Assembly (NCBI RefSeq): GCF_009299795.1
Contig: NZ_VIGP01000006.1
Span: forward strand, 272,188-336,187
Length of the DNA stretch: 64,000 nucleotides
From: Brachybacterium subflavum
GTDB lineage: Bacteria; Actinomycetota; Actinomycetes; Actinomycetales; Dermabacteraceae
Direction of reading: 5' to 3'
Shown: one piece after another, positions 42,340 through 51,604 of the stretch
Numbering within the stretch: position 1 is the first letter of the stretch
How the letters are laid out: every line of letters starts with the position of its first letter
Notes under the pieces: generated by a model
Seen by the model: the letters and a program-made list of their open reading frames with translations, nothing else
Told to the model about the DNA's origin: nothing
Database searches by the model: none
Position numbers and translations under genes: made by a program

Positions 42340-44664
42340 TCAGCCCACGTCCTCCCACGCCCGCATGCCCACCACATGCGCGGCGGGCGAGCCGTTGGTC
42401 TCCTCGACGACGAGCCGCAGGGCAGCGGTCCGCAGCGGTGCCGGGAGGCGGATGCGGCGCAGACGCTGACGATTGTCCTCGAGGTGAGCGACCTGGTGCC
42501 AGGCGCCGTCGGTCCATGCTTCCAGGCGCGCGTCGCGCACCAGGGTGGGCATGGCCTCGTCCTCCGTGCGGTGGTGATGGAGGTTGATGAGGTCCTCGTT
42601 GACGTCGTCGTCCAGGACCAGGTCGATCTGAGCGATGCGCTGCCGGCGCCCCCAAGTCGCGGCGAGCCAGGGCTGCGGGTCCTCGCTCGTAGGGGCCGAG
42701 ACCCACATCTGCGGCCCGCCGTATGGGCGGGCATGGCCACCGCGGGCGCGGTCCGGCGCATAGACGGCGGTCCCCGGTGCGGCGCGAAAGCAGATGCCCT
42801 CGCCGTGGAGCGTCTCCTTCCACTCACGCCACTGCTCGGTGTGCTTCTCATCAGCGGGCATGTCTCGTCGGCGCATGGTCACGGTGCCGGGCTCGACGCC
42901 ACGTCCCCGGTGGACGCGCAGCGCAGAGTTCGCCCGCAGAACGGCGAAGACGTTGCTGGGCGCATCGGGCACGTAGTCGAGCTGCGCGTGCGCCCAGCTG
43001 CGGCCGGCGGGGACGGTCATCTCGAGCGTGCGGACCCGCTCGTGGGGCAGGTAGTTCTGCGGCTTGCCGGTGGTGAAGAGCTCGAGGACCAGGGTGGTGT
43101 CCCGATCGGCGTCCAGCAGCAGGTCCAGCCCTTCCAACGACGCTCCGACGGGCAGCACGATCCCCAGGTCGGTCTCGAGGGGGAACTGCCCCGCGCTCGC
43201 CGTCGAGGCGAGGGATGTCTTGGTCGAAGAGGCCGTGAACTCGGCCTGGAGTGCGAGGTCCGCCGGGTCCTCATGGGGTGCGCCAAGGACCGATGCGTCC
43301 GCCCGCACCAGCGCGCGCCGCAGCGCTGTGAGGTGACCGGCGGCGAGCTCGCGCGGCGCGACCCTGAGCCTGCCGGCGAGGGCGGAGGCGATGCCCGCCG
43401 CCTCCCCGAGCACGGCGCAGGTCGCCATCACGCGCGTGGAGCCGAAGGCCACATGGCTCGCGCTGATGTCGCGCCCGGCCATCCACAGGTTCGTCACGTT
43501 GCGGGAGAACAGGGAGCGCAGGGGGATGTGGTAGTTCCCGTCGGGGTGCCAGTGCCGGGAGCCGCGCTCCGAGGCGTAGACGCCGCCCACGGGATGCAGA
43601 TCGATCGACCAGCCGCCGAAGGCCACCCGATCCTCGAACTCGGTCTGTCCCAGCACGTCGTGCTGGGTGAGCACGTGGTCGCCCACGAAGCGTCGGTACT
43701 CGCGCTTGCCCGGCACCGCGCCGATCCACTCGAGCGAGAGGTTCTCGGCGTCGAAGCGGCCGGAGTTCTTGATGTGGTCCCAGATGCCGTAGCAGACGGC
43801 CTGCAGCTCGTCGCGGATGCGCTCGTTGTCCTGCACGATGTCCAGGTCGCCGCCCCATTCGATCCACCAGTAGTCGCAGCCGTTCATGGACTGGCGGATC
43901 ACGCGGTTCTCGGGGATCGAGGTCTTCTCGATGTCGATCGCGAAGGAGGGGGCGACGAACCTCTGCGGGTGGCCGACGTCCTTCGTGTAGAAGAGGATCG
44001 TCGAGCCGAGCATGTCGTCCTCGGGGTTCTCCGGCGCCCAGGACTCCCCGTAGGTCTCGCGGTCCTCGCTGCCGCGCATGGAGTCGGCGCCGGCGAGGTG
44101 TCCGACGAGCCCGTCGCCGCTGCAGTCGATGAACGCGGGCGCGGTGAAGCGGATCCGCCGCTCGGATCCGCTCATCCACCCGGTGACCGATCGGACCGTG
44201 CGGCGGTCGGCCGGGCCGTCGGCCTCCACCTCGGTGACGTCGGTGTTCAGGAAGAGGGAGATGTTCTGCTCCGCGCGCACCGTCTCGAGCAGCAGGAGAT
44301 CCCAGTAGTAGGGGTTGCCGTCGGGGTTGCGGTACTGGTTCTCGACGAACAGCTCGCCCATGATGCCGGTCTCGCGGGCGAACATGTGCACGCCGTGGGC
44401 GGTCGCGCCGCACACCCAGACGCGGACCTCGCTCGAGGAGTTCCCGCCCAGCACGGGCCGGTTCTGCACGAGGGCGACGCGGCTGCCCTGCCGGGCGGCG
44501 CCGACGGCGGCGCAGATCCCCGCGAGGCCGCCGCCCACCACGACGATGTCCGCCGTGACGGTCTCGGTCGGGATCCTGGGCTCCCTGCGGAGTCCTGCGT
44601 CCTCGGGCGGCACCGTGTCGGCGGCGCCCGTCGTCGGGTGGGTCGTGGTCGGGTCCGTGCTCAT
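42340..44664 (-). CDS. FAD-dependent oxidoreductase with C-terminal carbohydrate-binding-like domain
   Basis: 774 residues. ADIVVVGGGLAGICAAVGAARQG near residue 38 is the FAD Rossmann motif; GGNSSSEVRVWVCGATAHG follows, typical of the FAD_oxidored (PF12831) family. AFIDCSGDGLVGHLAGAD and NLWMAGRDISASHVAFGSTRVMATC are later FAD contacts. From about residue 480 there are beta-rich regions; the last ~150 residues end with RLVVEETNG, reminiscent of a discoidin/F5-8-type sandwich. No signal peptide. Coupled to the RpiR gene by ATGA. Such proteins often accompany glycan-use genes; the substrate is unknown. Confidence 0.85.
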   Translation of the reverse strand: MSTDPTTTHPTTGAADTVPPEDAGLRREPRIPTETVTADIVVVGGGLAGICAAVGAARQGSRVALVQNRPVLGGNSSSEVRVWVCGATAHGVHMFARETGIMGELFVENQYRNPDGNPYYWDLLLLETVRAEQNISLFLNTDVTEVEADGPADRRTVRSVTGWMSGSERRIRFTAPAFIDCSGDGLVGHLAGADSMRGSEDRETYGESWAPENPEDDMLGSTILFYTKDVGHPQRFVAPSFAIDIEKTSIPENRVIRQSMNGCDYWWIEWGGDLDIVQDNERIRDELQAVCYGIWDHIKNSGRFDAENLSLEWIGAVPGKREYRRFVGDHVLTQHDVLGQTEFEDRVAFGGWSIDLHPVGGVYASERGSRHWHPDGNYHIPLRSLFSRNVTNLWMAGRDISASHVAFGSTRVMATCAVLGEAAGIASALAGRLRVAPRELAAGHLTALRRALVRADASVLGAPHEDPADLALQAEFTASSTKTSLASTASAGQFPLETDLGIVLPVGASLEGLDLLLDADRDTTLVLELFTTGKPQNYLPHERVRTLEMTVPAGRSWAHAQLDYVPDAPSNVFAVLRANSALRVHRGRGVEPGTVTMRRRDMPADEKHTEQWREWKETLHGEGICFRAAPGTAVYAPDRARGGHARPYGGPQMWVSAPTSEDPQPWLAATWGRRQRIAQIDLVLDDDVNEDLINLHHHRTEDEAMPTLVRDARLEAWTDGAWHQVAHLEDNRQRLRRIRLPAPLRTAALRLVVEETNGSPAAHVVGMRAWEDVG

Positions 44665-45593
44665 CGCGCGTGGGTCCTCTCGGGAGCGTCGGGGTCGTCG
44701 GGAGCGTCGGGCTCCTTGGGGTCTGCGGGAGCGACGGGGCCGGCGAAGGTGCCGTCGTCGACGTAGCGCTTGGTCGGGTCGACGGATCGATGCTGGGCGA
44801 CGAGCAGCCACAGCAGGCTGGTGGCGAGGATGTCGCTCGCGCGGCCGGCGTAGTACTGGGTCCAGACGGTGCCGTTGCGGATCCCGGAGTACAGCGGGAG
44901 GTCCGCGGCCTCGGCGAGGGGCGAGTCGGGATCACCGTGCAGCGCGATCGTGTCGGCTCCGGCGGTCCGGGCCCGACGCAGGAAGTCCAGAGTCGCCGCG
45001 TCGGTGCCGGAGCGGCCCAGCACGATCACGGCGTCGCGCTCGGTGAGCGTGTTGGCGACGGCCCGCAGGGTGTGGCCGCCCGCCTCGTGGAACCAGGCGG
45101 CGATGCCGATGCGCAGCAGCCGCATCTGCAGCTCGCGCAGGGCGATCGCATCGCCCCACTCGCCGTGGAGATGGACGTGGTCGGCGCGGGCGATGGTCCG
45201 AGCCGCTCTCTCGAAGGCGCGGACGTCGATGGTGTCCGCAGCCTCCCGCAGGGAGCGCGCGGCGGTGCCCGCGAGGGTGTCCAGGACGGTCTCGGGGGAG
45301 TCGGACGGGGTGATCGCGGAGCCGATGTCGCGCTCCCAGCCGGACTGGGTGGCGCGTCCGTTCTCCAGGGCGATCGCGGAGCGGAAGGCGGGGAAACCGG
45401 GGTAGCCGAGCTTCGAGGCGAGCCGGGAGACGGTCGCGGCGGATGCCTCGGACGCCGCGGCGAGGTCCGTGATCGAGGCGCTCTGGGCACGCAGCGGATC
45501 GGCGAGGATCACCTCGGCGACGCGCTGTGCTGTCGGGTTCAGCCGCGGCGCGAGGTCGCGGAGCCGCTGGAGGGCGGAGGGCTCTCGTGTCAT
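44661..45593 (-). CDS. RpiR-family transcriptional regulator (HTH plus SIS domain)
   Basis: 310 residues. The RpiR-type helix-turn-helix is in QSASITDLAAASEASAATVSRLASKLGYPGFPAFR, followed by a SIS sugar-phosphate domain: VHLHGEWGDAIALRELQMRL, VIVLGRSGTDAATLDFLRRARTAGADTIAL. The C-terminus is Pro/Asp-rich. ATGA overlaps link it to a permease upstream and the FAD oxidoreductase downstream. It likely senses a phosphosugar produced from the imported substrate; because it lies inside the operon, autoregulation is expected. Confidence 0.9.
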   Translation of the reverse strand: MTREPSALQRLRDLAPRLNPTAQRVAEVILADPLRAQSASITDLAAASEASAATVSRLASKLGYPGFPAFRSAIALENGRATQSGWERDIGSAITPSDSPETVLDTLAGTAARSLREAADTIDVRAFERAARTIARADHVHLHGEWGDAIALRELQMRLLRIGIAAWFHEAGGHTLRAVANTLTERDAVIVLGRSGTDAATLDFLRRARTAGADTIALHGDPDSPLAEAADLPLYSGIRNGTVWTQYYAGRASDILATSLLWLLVAQHRSVDPTKRYVDDGTFAGPVAPADPKEPDAPDDPDAPERTHAR

Positions 45594-46507
45594 TTCAGGG
45601 CGCTCTCGGTCATCGCGCGGATGAACCGGCGCTGGAAGATCAGGAAGACGAGGAGGATCGGGATGATCGAGATGACGGCGGCCGCCATCGAGAGCGCCGG
45701 GGCCATCGCGCCCGTCTCGTCGACGAAGTTCGTCAGCCCCAGGGGCAGGGTGAAGTGCTCGGGGTCGGAGATGAACACCAGCGGCGTCTCGTAGTCGTTC
45801 CACGACCACACGAAGGTGAGGATCGCCAGCGCGCTGATCATGGGGATCGCGTTGGGGAGGTAGATGCGGAAGAAGATCTGGAACTCGCGCGCGCCGTCCA
45901 GGCGCGCTGCCTCGGCGAACTCGTCGGGCTGGGCGATGAAGTACTGGCGCATGAGGAAGGTGCCCAGCACGGTGAACATGCCCGGCAGGATCAGGGCCCA
46001 CAGGGTGTCGTAGAGCCCGAGCTGCTGGAAGTAGACGAAGCGCGGCACCAGCAGCAGCTGCGCGGGGATCAGGGAGGTCGCGAGGTAGGCGATGAAGATC
46101 TTGGTGCGGCCGGGGAAGCGGAGCTTGGCGAAGGCGTACCCGGCCAGGGTCGCCGTGGCCAGCTCGCCGAGCACGCGCACGACCGCGACCAGGACCGAGT
46201 TCAGGAACGCGGGCAGGATCGACGCCTCGCCGAAGAGCACCTCGCGGTAGTTCTCCCAGCGGGCCTGGTCCGGGATCCACTGCATCGGGATCAGGAAGGC
46301 CTCGGAGTCGGGCTTCAGCGAGGTGGAGATCATCCACGCGAAGGGGAGCAGGAAGAGCAGGGCGAGGATCCACAGCGGGATGCCCCAGGCGAGCCGGCGG
46401 ATGCGCCGGCGCCGCCGATGCTGCGCCCTGCGCGCCGTGAACGTCGCCTCCGGGGACACCGCCCGGTCGCCGGATGCGGCCCGAGGGGTGCGTGCGCTCT
46501 CAGTCAT
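45590..46507 (-). CDS. Carbohydrate ABC permease (MalG-like)
   Basis: 305 residues, six predicted helices. LPFAWMISTSLKPDSEAFL after helix 1 and EFAEAARLDGAREFQIFFRIYLPN, the EAA coupling loop, are characteristic of MalG-type permeases. The start overlaps the previous permease by eight bases. Imports an unknown sugar with the neighbouring permease and binding protein; no ATPase gene is present in the operon. Confidence 0.9.
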   Translation of the reverse strand: MTESARTPRAASGDRAVSPEATFTARRAQHRRRRRIRRLAWGIPLWILALLFLLPFAWMISTSLKPDSEAFLIPMQWIPDQARWENYREVLFGEASILPAFLNSVLVAVVRVLGELATATLAGYAFAKLRFPGRTKIFIAYLATSLIPAQLLLVPRFVYFQQLGLYDTLWALILPGMFTVLGTFLMRQYFIAQPDEFAEAARLDGAREFQIFFRIYLPNAIPMISALAILTFVWSWNDYETPLVFISDPEHFTLPLGLTNFVDETGAMAPALSMAAAVISIIPILLVFLIFQRRFIRAMTESALK

Positions 46508-47474
46508 TCAGGGCCCTCCCGCGCTGGGCACGCCACATGATCAGCATGATGGCGAAGATGCCGATGAAGGTCACCAGCCCGACCGCGGAGGCGTAGCCGA
46601 AGCGGTAGAACTGGAAGCTGGTCTGGTACATGTAGAACGACAGCGTGGTGGTCGAGTCGCCCGGGCCGCCGTTGGTGATCAGGGCGATCATCCCGAAGGT
46701 CTGCGAGATGCCGACGAACAGCGTGACCAGCAGGAAGATCGTCGTCGGCAGCAGGGAGGGCCAGGTGATGGTGCGGAAGGCGCGCCACCTGCCCGCGCCG
46801 TCGATCTGCGCGGCCTCGTAGAGCTGGGCGGGGGCGTCCTGGAGGGCCGAGAGGTAGATGAGGTTGGCGTAGCCGGCCTGCGCCCACACGGTGACCAGTA
46901 TCAGCGCCGGCAGCGCCCAGTGCGAGGAGGCGAACCACTGGGGGAGATGCTCGAGGCCGAACATCCCCAGGAACTGGTTCATCACGCCGGCCGACGGGTC
47001 CAGCAGCATCTGCCAGGTCATCCCGATCGCCACGATGTTCACGATGTAGGGCACGAAGAACGCGGCGCGCAGCAGGCCACGCGCGGGGACGTCCCGGTTC
47101 AGGGCGAGGGCGAGGCCGAGCCCGACGGCGAGCGTGAGCGGCACGGCGGCTCCCGCGTAGATGATCGTGAGGACCATCGCGTGCCAGAAGGACGGGTCCT
47201 TGAGCACCGCGAGGAAGTTCCCGAGGCCCACGAAACGGATGCCGCCGAAGCCCGAGACCAGGTCCCACTCGGTGAAGGACAGGAGGATCACCGAGACCAG
47301 CGGGATGAAGGTGAAGGCGAGCACCCCCAGCAGGTTCGGGGCGATGAACAGCCACCCCACGAGGGGCTTCGGGTCGGAGGGCGCACGGCCGGGTCTGCGC
47401 CGGGAGCGGCGGGTCGGGGCGGAATCGTCGACGGGCGGGGCCGACGGCGCGAGGGCGGTGCTCTGCGTCTGCAT
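46500..47474 (-). CDS. Carbohydrate ABC permease (MalF/UgpA-like)
   Basis: 324 residues. Basic N-terminus then FIAPNLLGVLAFTFIPLVSVILLSFTEWDLVSGFGG, typical of UgpA/LacF proteins; the coupling loop is LYEAAQIDGAGRWRAFRTITWP. Six predicted helices. Begins one base after the binding-protein stop codon. Forms the channel with the MalG-like partner. Confidence 0.9.
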   Translation of the reverse strand: MQTQSTALAPSAPPVDDSAPTRRSRRRPGRAPSDPKPLVGWLFIAPNLLGVLAFTFIPLVSVILLSFTEWDLVSGFGGIRFVGLGNFLAVLKDPSFWHAMVLTIIYAGAAVPLTLAVGLGLALALNRDVPARGLLRAAFFVPYIVNIVAIGMTWQMLLDPSAGVMNQFLGMFGLEHLPQWFASSHWALPALILVTVWAQAGYANLIYLSALQDAPAQLYEAAQIDGAGRWRAFRTITWPSLLPTTIFLLVTLFVGISQTFGMIALITNGGPGDSTTTLSFYMYQTSFQFYRFGYASAVGLVTFIGIFAIMLIMWRAQRGRALND

Positions 47475-47475
47475 G

Positions 47476-48783
47476 TCAGGCCTCCTCGTAGCGGTCGATG
47501 AGGGCCTGGGCGTTCTCGTCGATGGTGTCGATCGCCTTCTGCGGGCTGCGCTCGAGCAGCCAGCACACGTCCCGCTGCTGCTCGTACTTCTGCGTGATCT
47601 CGCTGTAGGCGGTGAGGTCGGTGTCCATGTGCAGACGGGGTCGGACGTCGAACAGCGCGTGCTTGAAGGACTCGAGGTCGAAGTACTCCTCGGCTCCCTC
47701 GCCCATGATCCCGGAGAGGATGTCGTCCTCGTCCACGTCGCTGATGATCGACATGTAGCCGGCCTTGAGCAGGTCCGGGGCGCCCTCGAGCTGCCAGAAC
47801 CTGCAGAACTCCCAGGCCATCTCCTGCTTCTCGCTCTTGGCGTTGACCTGGATGAATGCCCCGTACTCGCCCGTGTTCCAGTCGTTCCCGTCGACGGTCG
47901 GCATCGGCGCGGCCGAGACCGTGAAGTCGTGGGGGTAGGCCTCCTGATCGCTGAGGAAGCGCAGGGAGTAGGGCGCGGTCATCCAGGAGATGAAGTCCTC
48001 GGCGATGAAGTTGTTCTGCTGGTAGGCCTCGACGTGGCGGGCCAGGGCCTGCGACCACGGGTAGAGGGTGCCGCTGCGGATCAGGTCCGAGGAGAGCTCG
48101 AGGTGGCGCAGGAACGCCGGGTTCTCGAAGTTCGAGTCGCCGGCGTCGGTGAAGCGGTAGTTCGGGCCGAGCTCGATGCGCGCGAGGTCCGGGAGCGTGT
48201 AGGACCCGTGGTGACCCGTGCTCGCGAGCCGATCGAGCACGTCGAGGTACTCCTCGAGATCCCAGGACGAGGGGAGGTCCACGCCGGCCTTCGTGCGCAG
48301 GTCGTCGTTGAACAGGATCATGTTGGGGATCCGCGTCGTGGCGAGGGCGGAGATCCTGTCGCCGTCGATCAGCGCCATCGGCTCCTCGGTGTCCAGGAAG
48401 CCGGAGAGCTCCGGGGTCTCGCGGACCCGCGCCCCCAGGTCGGCGGCGAGCTCCGGGCCGGAGCGCATGGCGAGGTTCTGGATGCCGTAGGTGAAGAACA
48501 CGTCGATGTCGACGTCGCCCTGCAGGGCGGTGTTCACCTTGAGGTTGCCGCGATCGTCGTTGACGTAGCGGGTGTAGACGACGGGGATGTCCGGGTGCTT
48601 CTTCTGGAAGCGGTCCACGACCTGCTGCGGGCCGCTCTCGGCGGGGACGCCGCCCCAGACCTGCAGGGTGTGCGGGTCCTTCGAGGAGCTCGCGCCGCAG
48701 CCCGCCAGGGCGGTGGTGGCGGCAGCGGCCCCGAGGCCGCCGAACTGCCTGCGGCTGAGCCGTGGGGATGGACGTGCGTGCAT
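47476..48783 (-). CDS. Extracellular sugar-binding lipoprotein (family 1)
   Basis: 435 residues. LSRRQFGGLGAAAATTALAGC gives a twin-arginine signal with lipobox LAGC near residue 28. The mature start LQVWGGVPAESGPQQVVDRFQKKHPDIPVVYTR is typical of family-1 binding proteins. ATG at 48783 is preceded by CACGCACCGTCGCGTCGGAAGGTCACTC, where GGAAGG is the ribosome site. First gene of a six-gene operon. Ligand unknown; by neighbours probably an oligosaccharide or acylated amino sugar. Confidence 0.88.
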   Translation of the reverse strand: MHARPSPRLSRRQFGGLGAAAATTALAGCGASSSKDPHTLQVWGGVPAESGPQQVVDRFQKKHPDIPVVYTRYVNDDRGNLKVNTALQGDVDIDVFFTYGIQNLAMRSGPELAADLGARVRETPELSGFLDTEEPMALIDGDRISALATTRIPNMILFNDDLRTKAGVDLPSSWDLEEYLDVLDRLASTGHHGSYTLPDLARIELGPNYRFTDAGDSNFENPAFLRHLELSSDLIRSGTLYPWSQALARHVEAYQQNNFIAEDFISWMTAPYSLRFLSDQEAYPHDFTVSAAPMPTVDGNDWNTGEYGAFIQVNAKSEKQEMAWEFCRFWQLEGAPDLLKAGYMSIISDVDEDDILSGIMGEGAEEYFDLESFKHALFDVRPRLHMDTDLTAYSEITQKYEQQRDVCWLLERSPQKAIDTIDENAQALIDRYEEA

Positions 48784-48835
48784 GAGTGACCTTCCGACGC
48801 GACGGTGCGTGGGGTGGCAGGTGGCGCATGCACAA

Positions 48836-48849
48836 CATTTGCGCAATCG
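48836..48849. promoter_or_regulatory. TTGCGCAA operator candidate and promoter of the six-gene ABC operon
   Basis: On the minus strand the region reads TTGACGCGAGTGCGCGATTGCGCAAATG. TTGACG could be the -35 hexamer, with CGATTGCGCAA lying where RNA polymerase would sit. The 11 bases CGATTGCGCAA are identical to the second operator half next to the LacI gene at 40 kb, suggesting a shared repressor. Confidence 0.55.
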
Positions 48850-48932
48850 CGCACTCGCGTCAAGGTCTCACGCAAATCCTATGCGTGAAGAGAAGGCCCG
48901 TGCCCGGGCAGAGGCCGCCCGGGCAGTGGCCG

Positions 48933-48954
48933 CTCGGGCATGCCCCTGCCCGAG
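48933..48954. terminator. Hairpin downstream of the C69 dipeptidase gene
   Basis: CTCGGGCA (48933-48940) pairs perfectly with TGCCCGAG (48947-48954) across a six-base loop, starting six bases past the dipeptidase stop. Further GCCCGGGCA repeats at 48902-48926 extend the structure. No U-tract. Confidence 0.55.
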
Positions 48955-48959
48955 GAGGA

Positions 48960-50564
48960 TCACCCGTCCGAGCGGGAGAACCGGTTCGTCATCAGGTTGG
49001 ACGCCGTGAACAGCACCGACCCCAGCAGCTGATCGGTCTCGCTCCGGATCTGCTCGGCGATCTGCGCGTTGGCCTCCGCGAGCAGAGAGGGCACCGAGCC
49101 CTCCGGCGCTCCCGGCGTGCCCGTCGCTCCCGGCGCGCCCGGCGTGCCCGTCGCGCCCGCCGCGACCTGTTCGTCGGCCGCATGCACGGCCGCATGGCCG
49201 AGGGCGAGGGTCTTCTGCTGGTAGCGCTCGATCGTGGGGATGATCTGCGCGAAGTGCGCGTCGGCCAGTGCCGCGATCAGGCGCGAGGACCAGTAGAAGC
49301 TGTCCGTGCTCACGGTGCCGGTGGTCTCGCTCAGGTAGGCGGGCGCCTCGTCGACGTTCGTGAACATGGGGATCAGGGTGTTGAAGGGGTTCGAGGCGAA
49401 GGAGATCCACTGCAGGGCGCGCGATGCCTCGGGCAGGTCGGGGCGGATCTGGAGGATCGCCAGCGCGTTGTGCCGGTTGATGCCGATGGGGCGGAAGGCG
49501 CGGCGCTCGGCGTCGGTGCCGCGCGGCGAGTACGGGTCGTAGACGGTGCCCTGGTAGTGGGAGCTGAGCACGTCCTTGACGTCCTCGACCGTCAGCTTCC
49601 GCTCGGGCCGGCGGCTCCACGGCAGGTCGTCCGAGTCGGGGCGGTGCGGGGCATCCGGCCCGTCCCAGTCCTCGCTCGTGGGGTTCAGCGTGCGCTGCAT
49701 GTACCAGGCGCGGGGGGTGTTGTAGATGTGGTCGTGCTCGGTGTGGGAGCCGAACGCCTCGCGCGGGTTGAAGGTGCTGCCGGTCCCGTCGGTCCCCGTC
49801 GGGCCCGTGCCGGAGAAGCCGGCCCCGCCCGAGCGGCGCAGGGTGAGATCCAGGTGATGGGTCTCGAGGAAGGCGCGCAGGTCGGGGCTCGCGAGGTGGT
49901 CGCGGCCCGCGCCCTCGGCGTCTTCGAGGTCGAAGGAGTCGATGCCCAGCTGATTGGGCATGGTCACGTAGTGGTCCTCGGGCACGCGGCGTGCGATCCA
50001 GTGGTGACCGCCCACGGTCTCGAGCCACCAGATGTCCTGGGCGTCGGAGAACGCGATCCCGTTCATCTCGTAGGTGCCGTGCTCGGCGAGCAGAGCGCCC
50101 AGGTGTTCGACGCCCTCGCGGGCCGAGCGGATATAGGGCAGCACCAGCGTCACGAAGTCCTCCTCGCCGAAGCCGCCCGGCCGCTCCGGGCGGTGCCCGG
50201 GCTCGCCCTCGGCGCCCACGGCGGGGACGAGCTCGACCAGCGGGTCGGCGCCCAGCACCCGGGGGTTGGAGGTGAGGGTCTCGGTCGCGCTCATCGCGAC
50301 GTTCGCCGCGTTGATCCCGGCGCAGCCCCAGATGCCCTCGTCGGGCAGGGCGTTGGGGATCGACGTGTACCGCATCGGGTCATCGGGCAGGTCGATGGTC
50401 CGACGACTCAGCACGCTGGTGTAGGTGCGCGGCTGGTCCTCCGGGCGCACCACGACCACGCGCTTGGGATCGAAGGATCCGTTCGAGGAGTCCTCGGTGC
50501 GGGCGACGAGCGGAGAGCCGTCGGCGCTGGCCTTCCGGCCGACGAGGAGCGTGGTGCAGGGCAT
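48960..50564 (-). CDS. C69-family dipeptidase (PepD-like)
   Basis: 534 residues. The protein begins [25 protein letters not shown]: Cys3 is placed as the N-terminal nucleophile expected after removal of the first residues in this Ntn-hydrolase family, and no signal peptide precedes it. [26 protein letters not shown] and [18 protein letters not shown] are family signatures. The C-terminal third contains a collagen-like [18 protein letters not shown] stretch near residue 468. Cleaves dipeptides in the cytoplasm. Good ribosome site CCAGGAGGC before the ATG at 50564. Confidence 0.9.
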   Translation of the reverse strand: MPCTTLLVGRKASADGSPLVARTEDSSNGSFDPKRVVVVRPEDQPRTYTSVLSRRTIDLPDDPMRYTSIPNALPDEGIWGCAGINAANVAMSATETLTSNPRVLGADPLVELVPAVGAEGEPGHRPERPGGFGEEDFVTLVLPYIRSAREGVEHLGALLAEHGTYEMNGIAFSDAQDIWWLETVGGHHWIARRVPEDHYVTMPNQLGIDSFDLEDAEGAGRDHLASPDLRAFLETHHLDLTLRRSGGAGFSGTGPTGTDGTGSTFNPREAFGSHTEHDHIYNTPRAWYMQRTLNPTSEDWDGPDAPHRPDSDDLPWSRRPERKLTVEDVKDVLSSHYQGTVYDPYSPRGTDAERRAFRPIGINRHNALAILQIRPDLPEASRALQWISFASNPFNTLIPMFTNVDEAPAYLSETTGTVSTDSFYWSSRLIAALADAHFAQIIPTIERYQQKTLALGHAAVHAADEQVAAGATGTPGAPGATGTPGAPEGSVPSLLAEANAQIAEQIRSETDQLLGSVLFTASNLMTNRFSRSDG

Positions 50565-50639
50565 GGGGCCTCCTGGGGATCGAGCGGGGTGCGGCTGTCG
50601 CGCGGAACCGCGGGAGCCGTCTGTGCGTTCCACGGTAGT

Positions 50640-50685
50640 CCGGCCCGGTGCCCGGTGCCCGGTGCCCGATGCCCGAGCGGGCAGT
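50640..50685. repeat. Short GGTGCCC tandem repeats in intergenic DNA
   Basis: The region between the C69 gene and the cyclase gene contains four near-identical 7-8-base GGTGCCC units followed by GATGCCCGAGCGGGCA, which can fold. Probably part of the terminator of the cyclase gene (minus strand, ends at 50711). Confidence 0.5.
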
Positions 50686-50710
50686 CGTCGCCCGCCCGGG
50701 CGTCGGCCGC

Positions 50711-51604
50711 TCAGAACACCGCGAGCGGATTCACGGCGAGCCCCGTCGTGCCGAGGATCCGCGGTGGCGCGAGGACCAGCATGAAGCTCCAGCGCTGCAG
50801 GTCGGCGCAGGTCCGGGAGAGCTCCTCGAGCCGGGCGACGTCCACGAGCGGGAGGCCCAGTCGCCCGAGCGCGACCTGGTGCATCGGCATCGGGAAGCTC
50901 GGCGGACGGGCGTCCCCGATGTCTCCGACGTAGAGCGCGGCGCCGTGCGCGTCCAGCCACTCGACAGCGCTCAGGTCCAGGCCCGGCGCGGGCGCTGTCA
51001 TCGACTCGTTCAGGTCCCAGCCCCCGCGCACCACGATCGCGTCGCCCGCATGGACCTCGCTGCCCTGCCGTTTCAGCGCGGCGTCGAGATCACCGCCGCC
51101 GATCCGGTCCTCGGCGGTCAGCGGCGAGCCCTCCGGCGCCATGTCCAGCAGGACGCCGCGCGCGATGATCCCGCGGGTGAACGGGTCGGCCGAGCCGTGA
51201 CGCACGCCCACGGGGGTGACGGCGTCCGCGAGCGGCACGCCCGGGTAGACGCGGCCGTCCACGGGGATGTGGGCGAGGGCGTCGAGATGCGTCAGGCCCG
51301 CATTGTGCGTGTTGACCAGCAGGGAGTCGGTGGTCGCGACGGGCGTGAAGCCGTTGAAGTTCACCATCTGCATGACGGGCGCAGGGATCGTCTCCGGGGT
51401 GCCGACGGGGGAGAGCCCCGTGGTCAGCGGCGTGGGCGAGGTGGGGCGCGCGAGGCTGACCGAGGTGCCGTCGCGCACCTCCGCGGCGGCGCGGGCGCGA
51501 GCCGCGTCGTCGATGAGATTCAGGGTGCCGAGCTGGTCGTCCTCGCCCCATCGGCCCCAGTTGGAGGGGAGGTCCTCGCGCGCGGGGAGGTCGTTCCGGG
51601 TCAT
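50711..51604 (-). CDS. Cyclase-family metal-dependent hydrolase (kynurenine-formamidase-like)
   Basis: 297 residues. The cyclase motif HxGTHxDxxxH appears as [14 protein letters not shown] around residue 99, with the usual His and Asp metal ligands retained. GGWDLNE and [23 protein letters not shown] are later conserved stretches. Members hydrolyse formamides or lactone-like rings (for example in aromatic catabolism). The ATG at 51604 overlaps the stop of the FAD monooxygenase gene (ATGA), so the two probably act on one pathway: hydroxylation then hydrolysis. Confidence 0.87.
   Translation of the reverse strand: MTRNDLPAREDLPSNWGRWGEDDQLGTLNLIDDAARARAAAEVRDGTSVSLARPTSPTPLTTGLSPVGTPETIPAPVMQMVNFNGFTPVATTDSLLVNTHNAGLTHLDALAHIPVDGRVYPGVPLADAVTPVGVRHGSADPFTRGIIARGVLLDMAPEGSPLTAEDRIGGGDLDAALKRQGSEVHAGDAIVVRGGWDLNESMTAPAPGLDLSAVEWLDAHGAALYVGDIGDARPPSFPMPMHQVALGRLGLPLVDVARLEELSRTCADLQRWSFMLVLAPPRILGTTGLAVNPLAVF

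Noticed and set aside
41167..44766. A 1199-codon open frame on the plus strand opposite the M20 and FAD oxidoreductase genes
   Set aside because: It is antisense to two strongly supported genes, has composition typical of GC-rich shadow frames (Arg, Gly, Val, Ala) and no recognisable domain.
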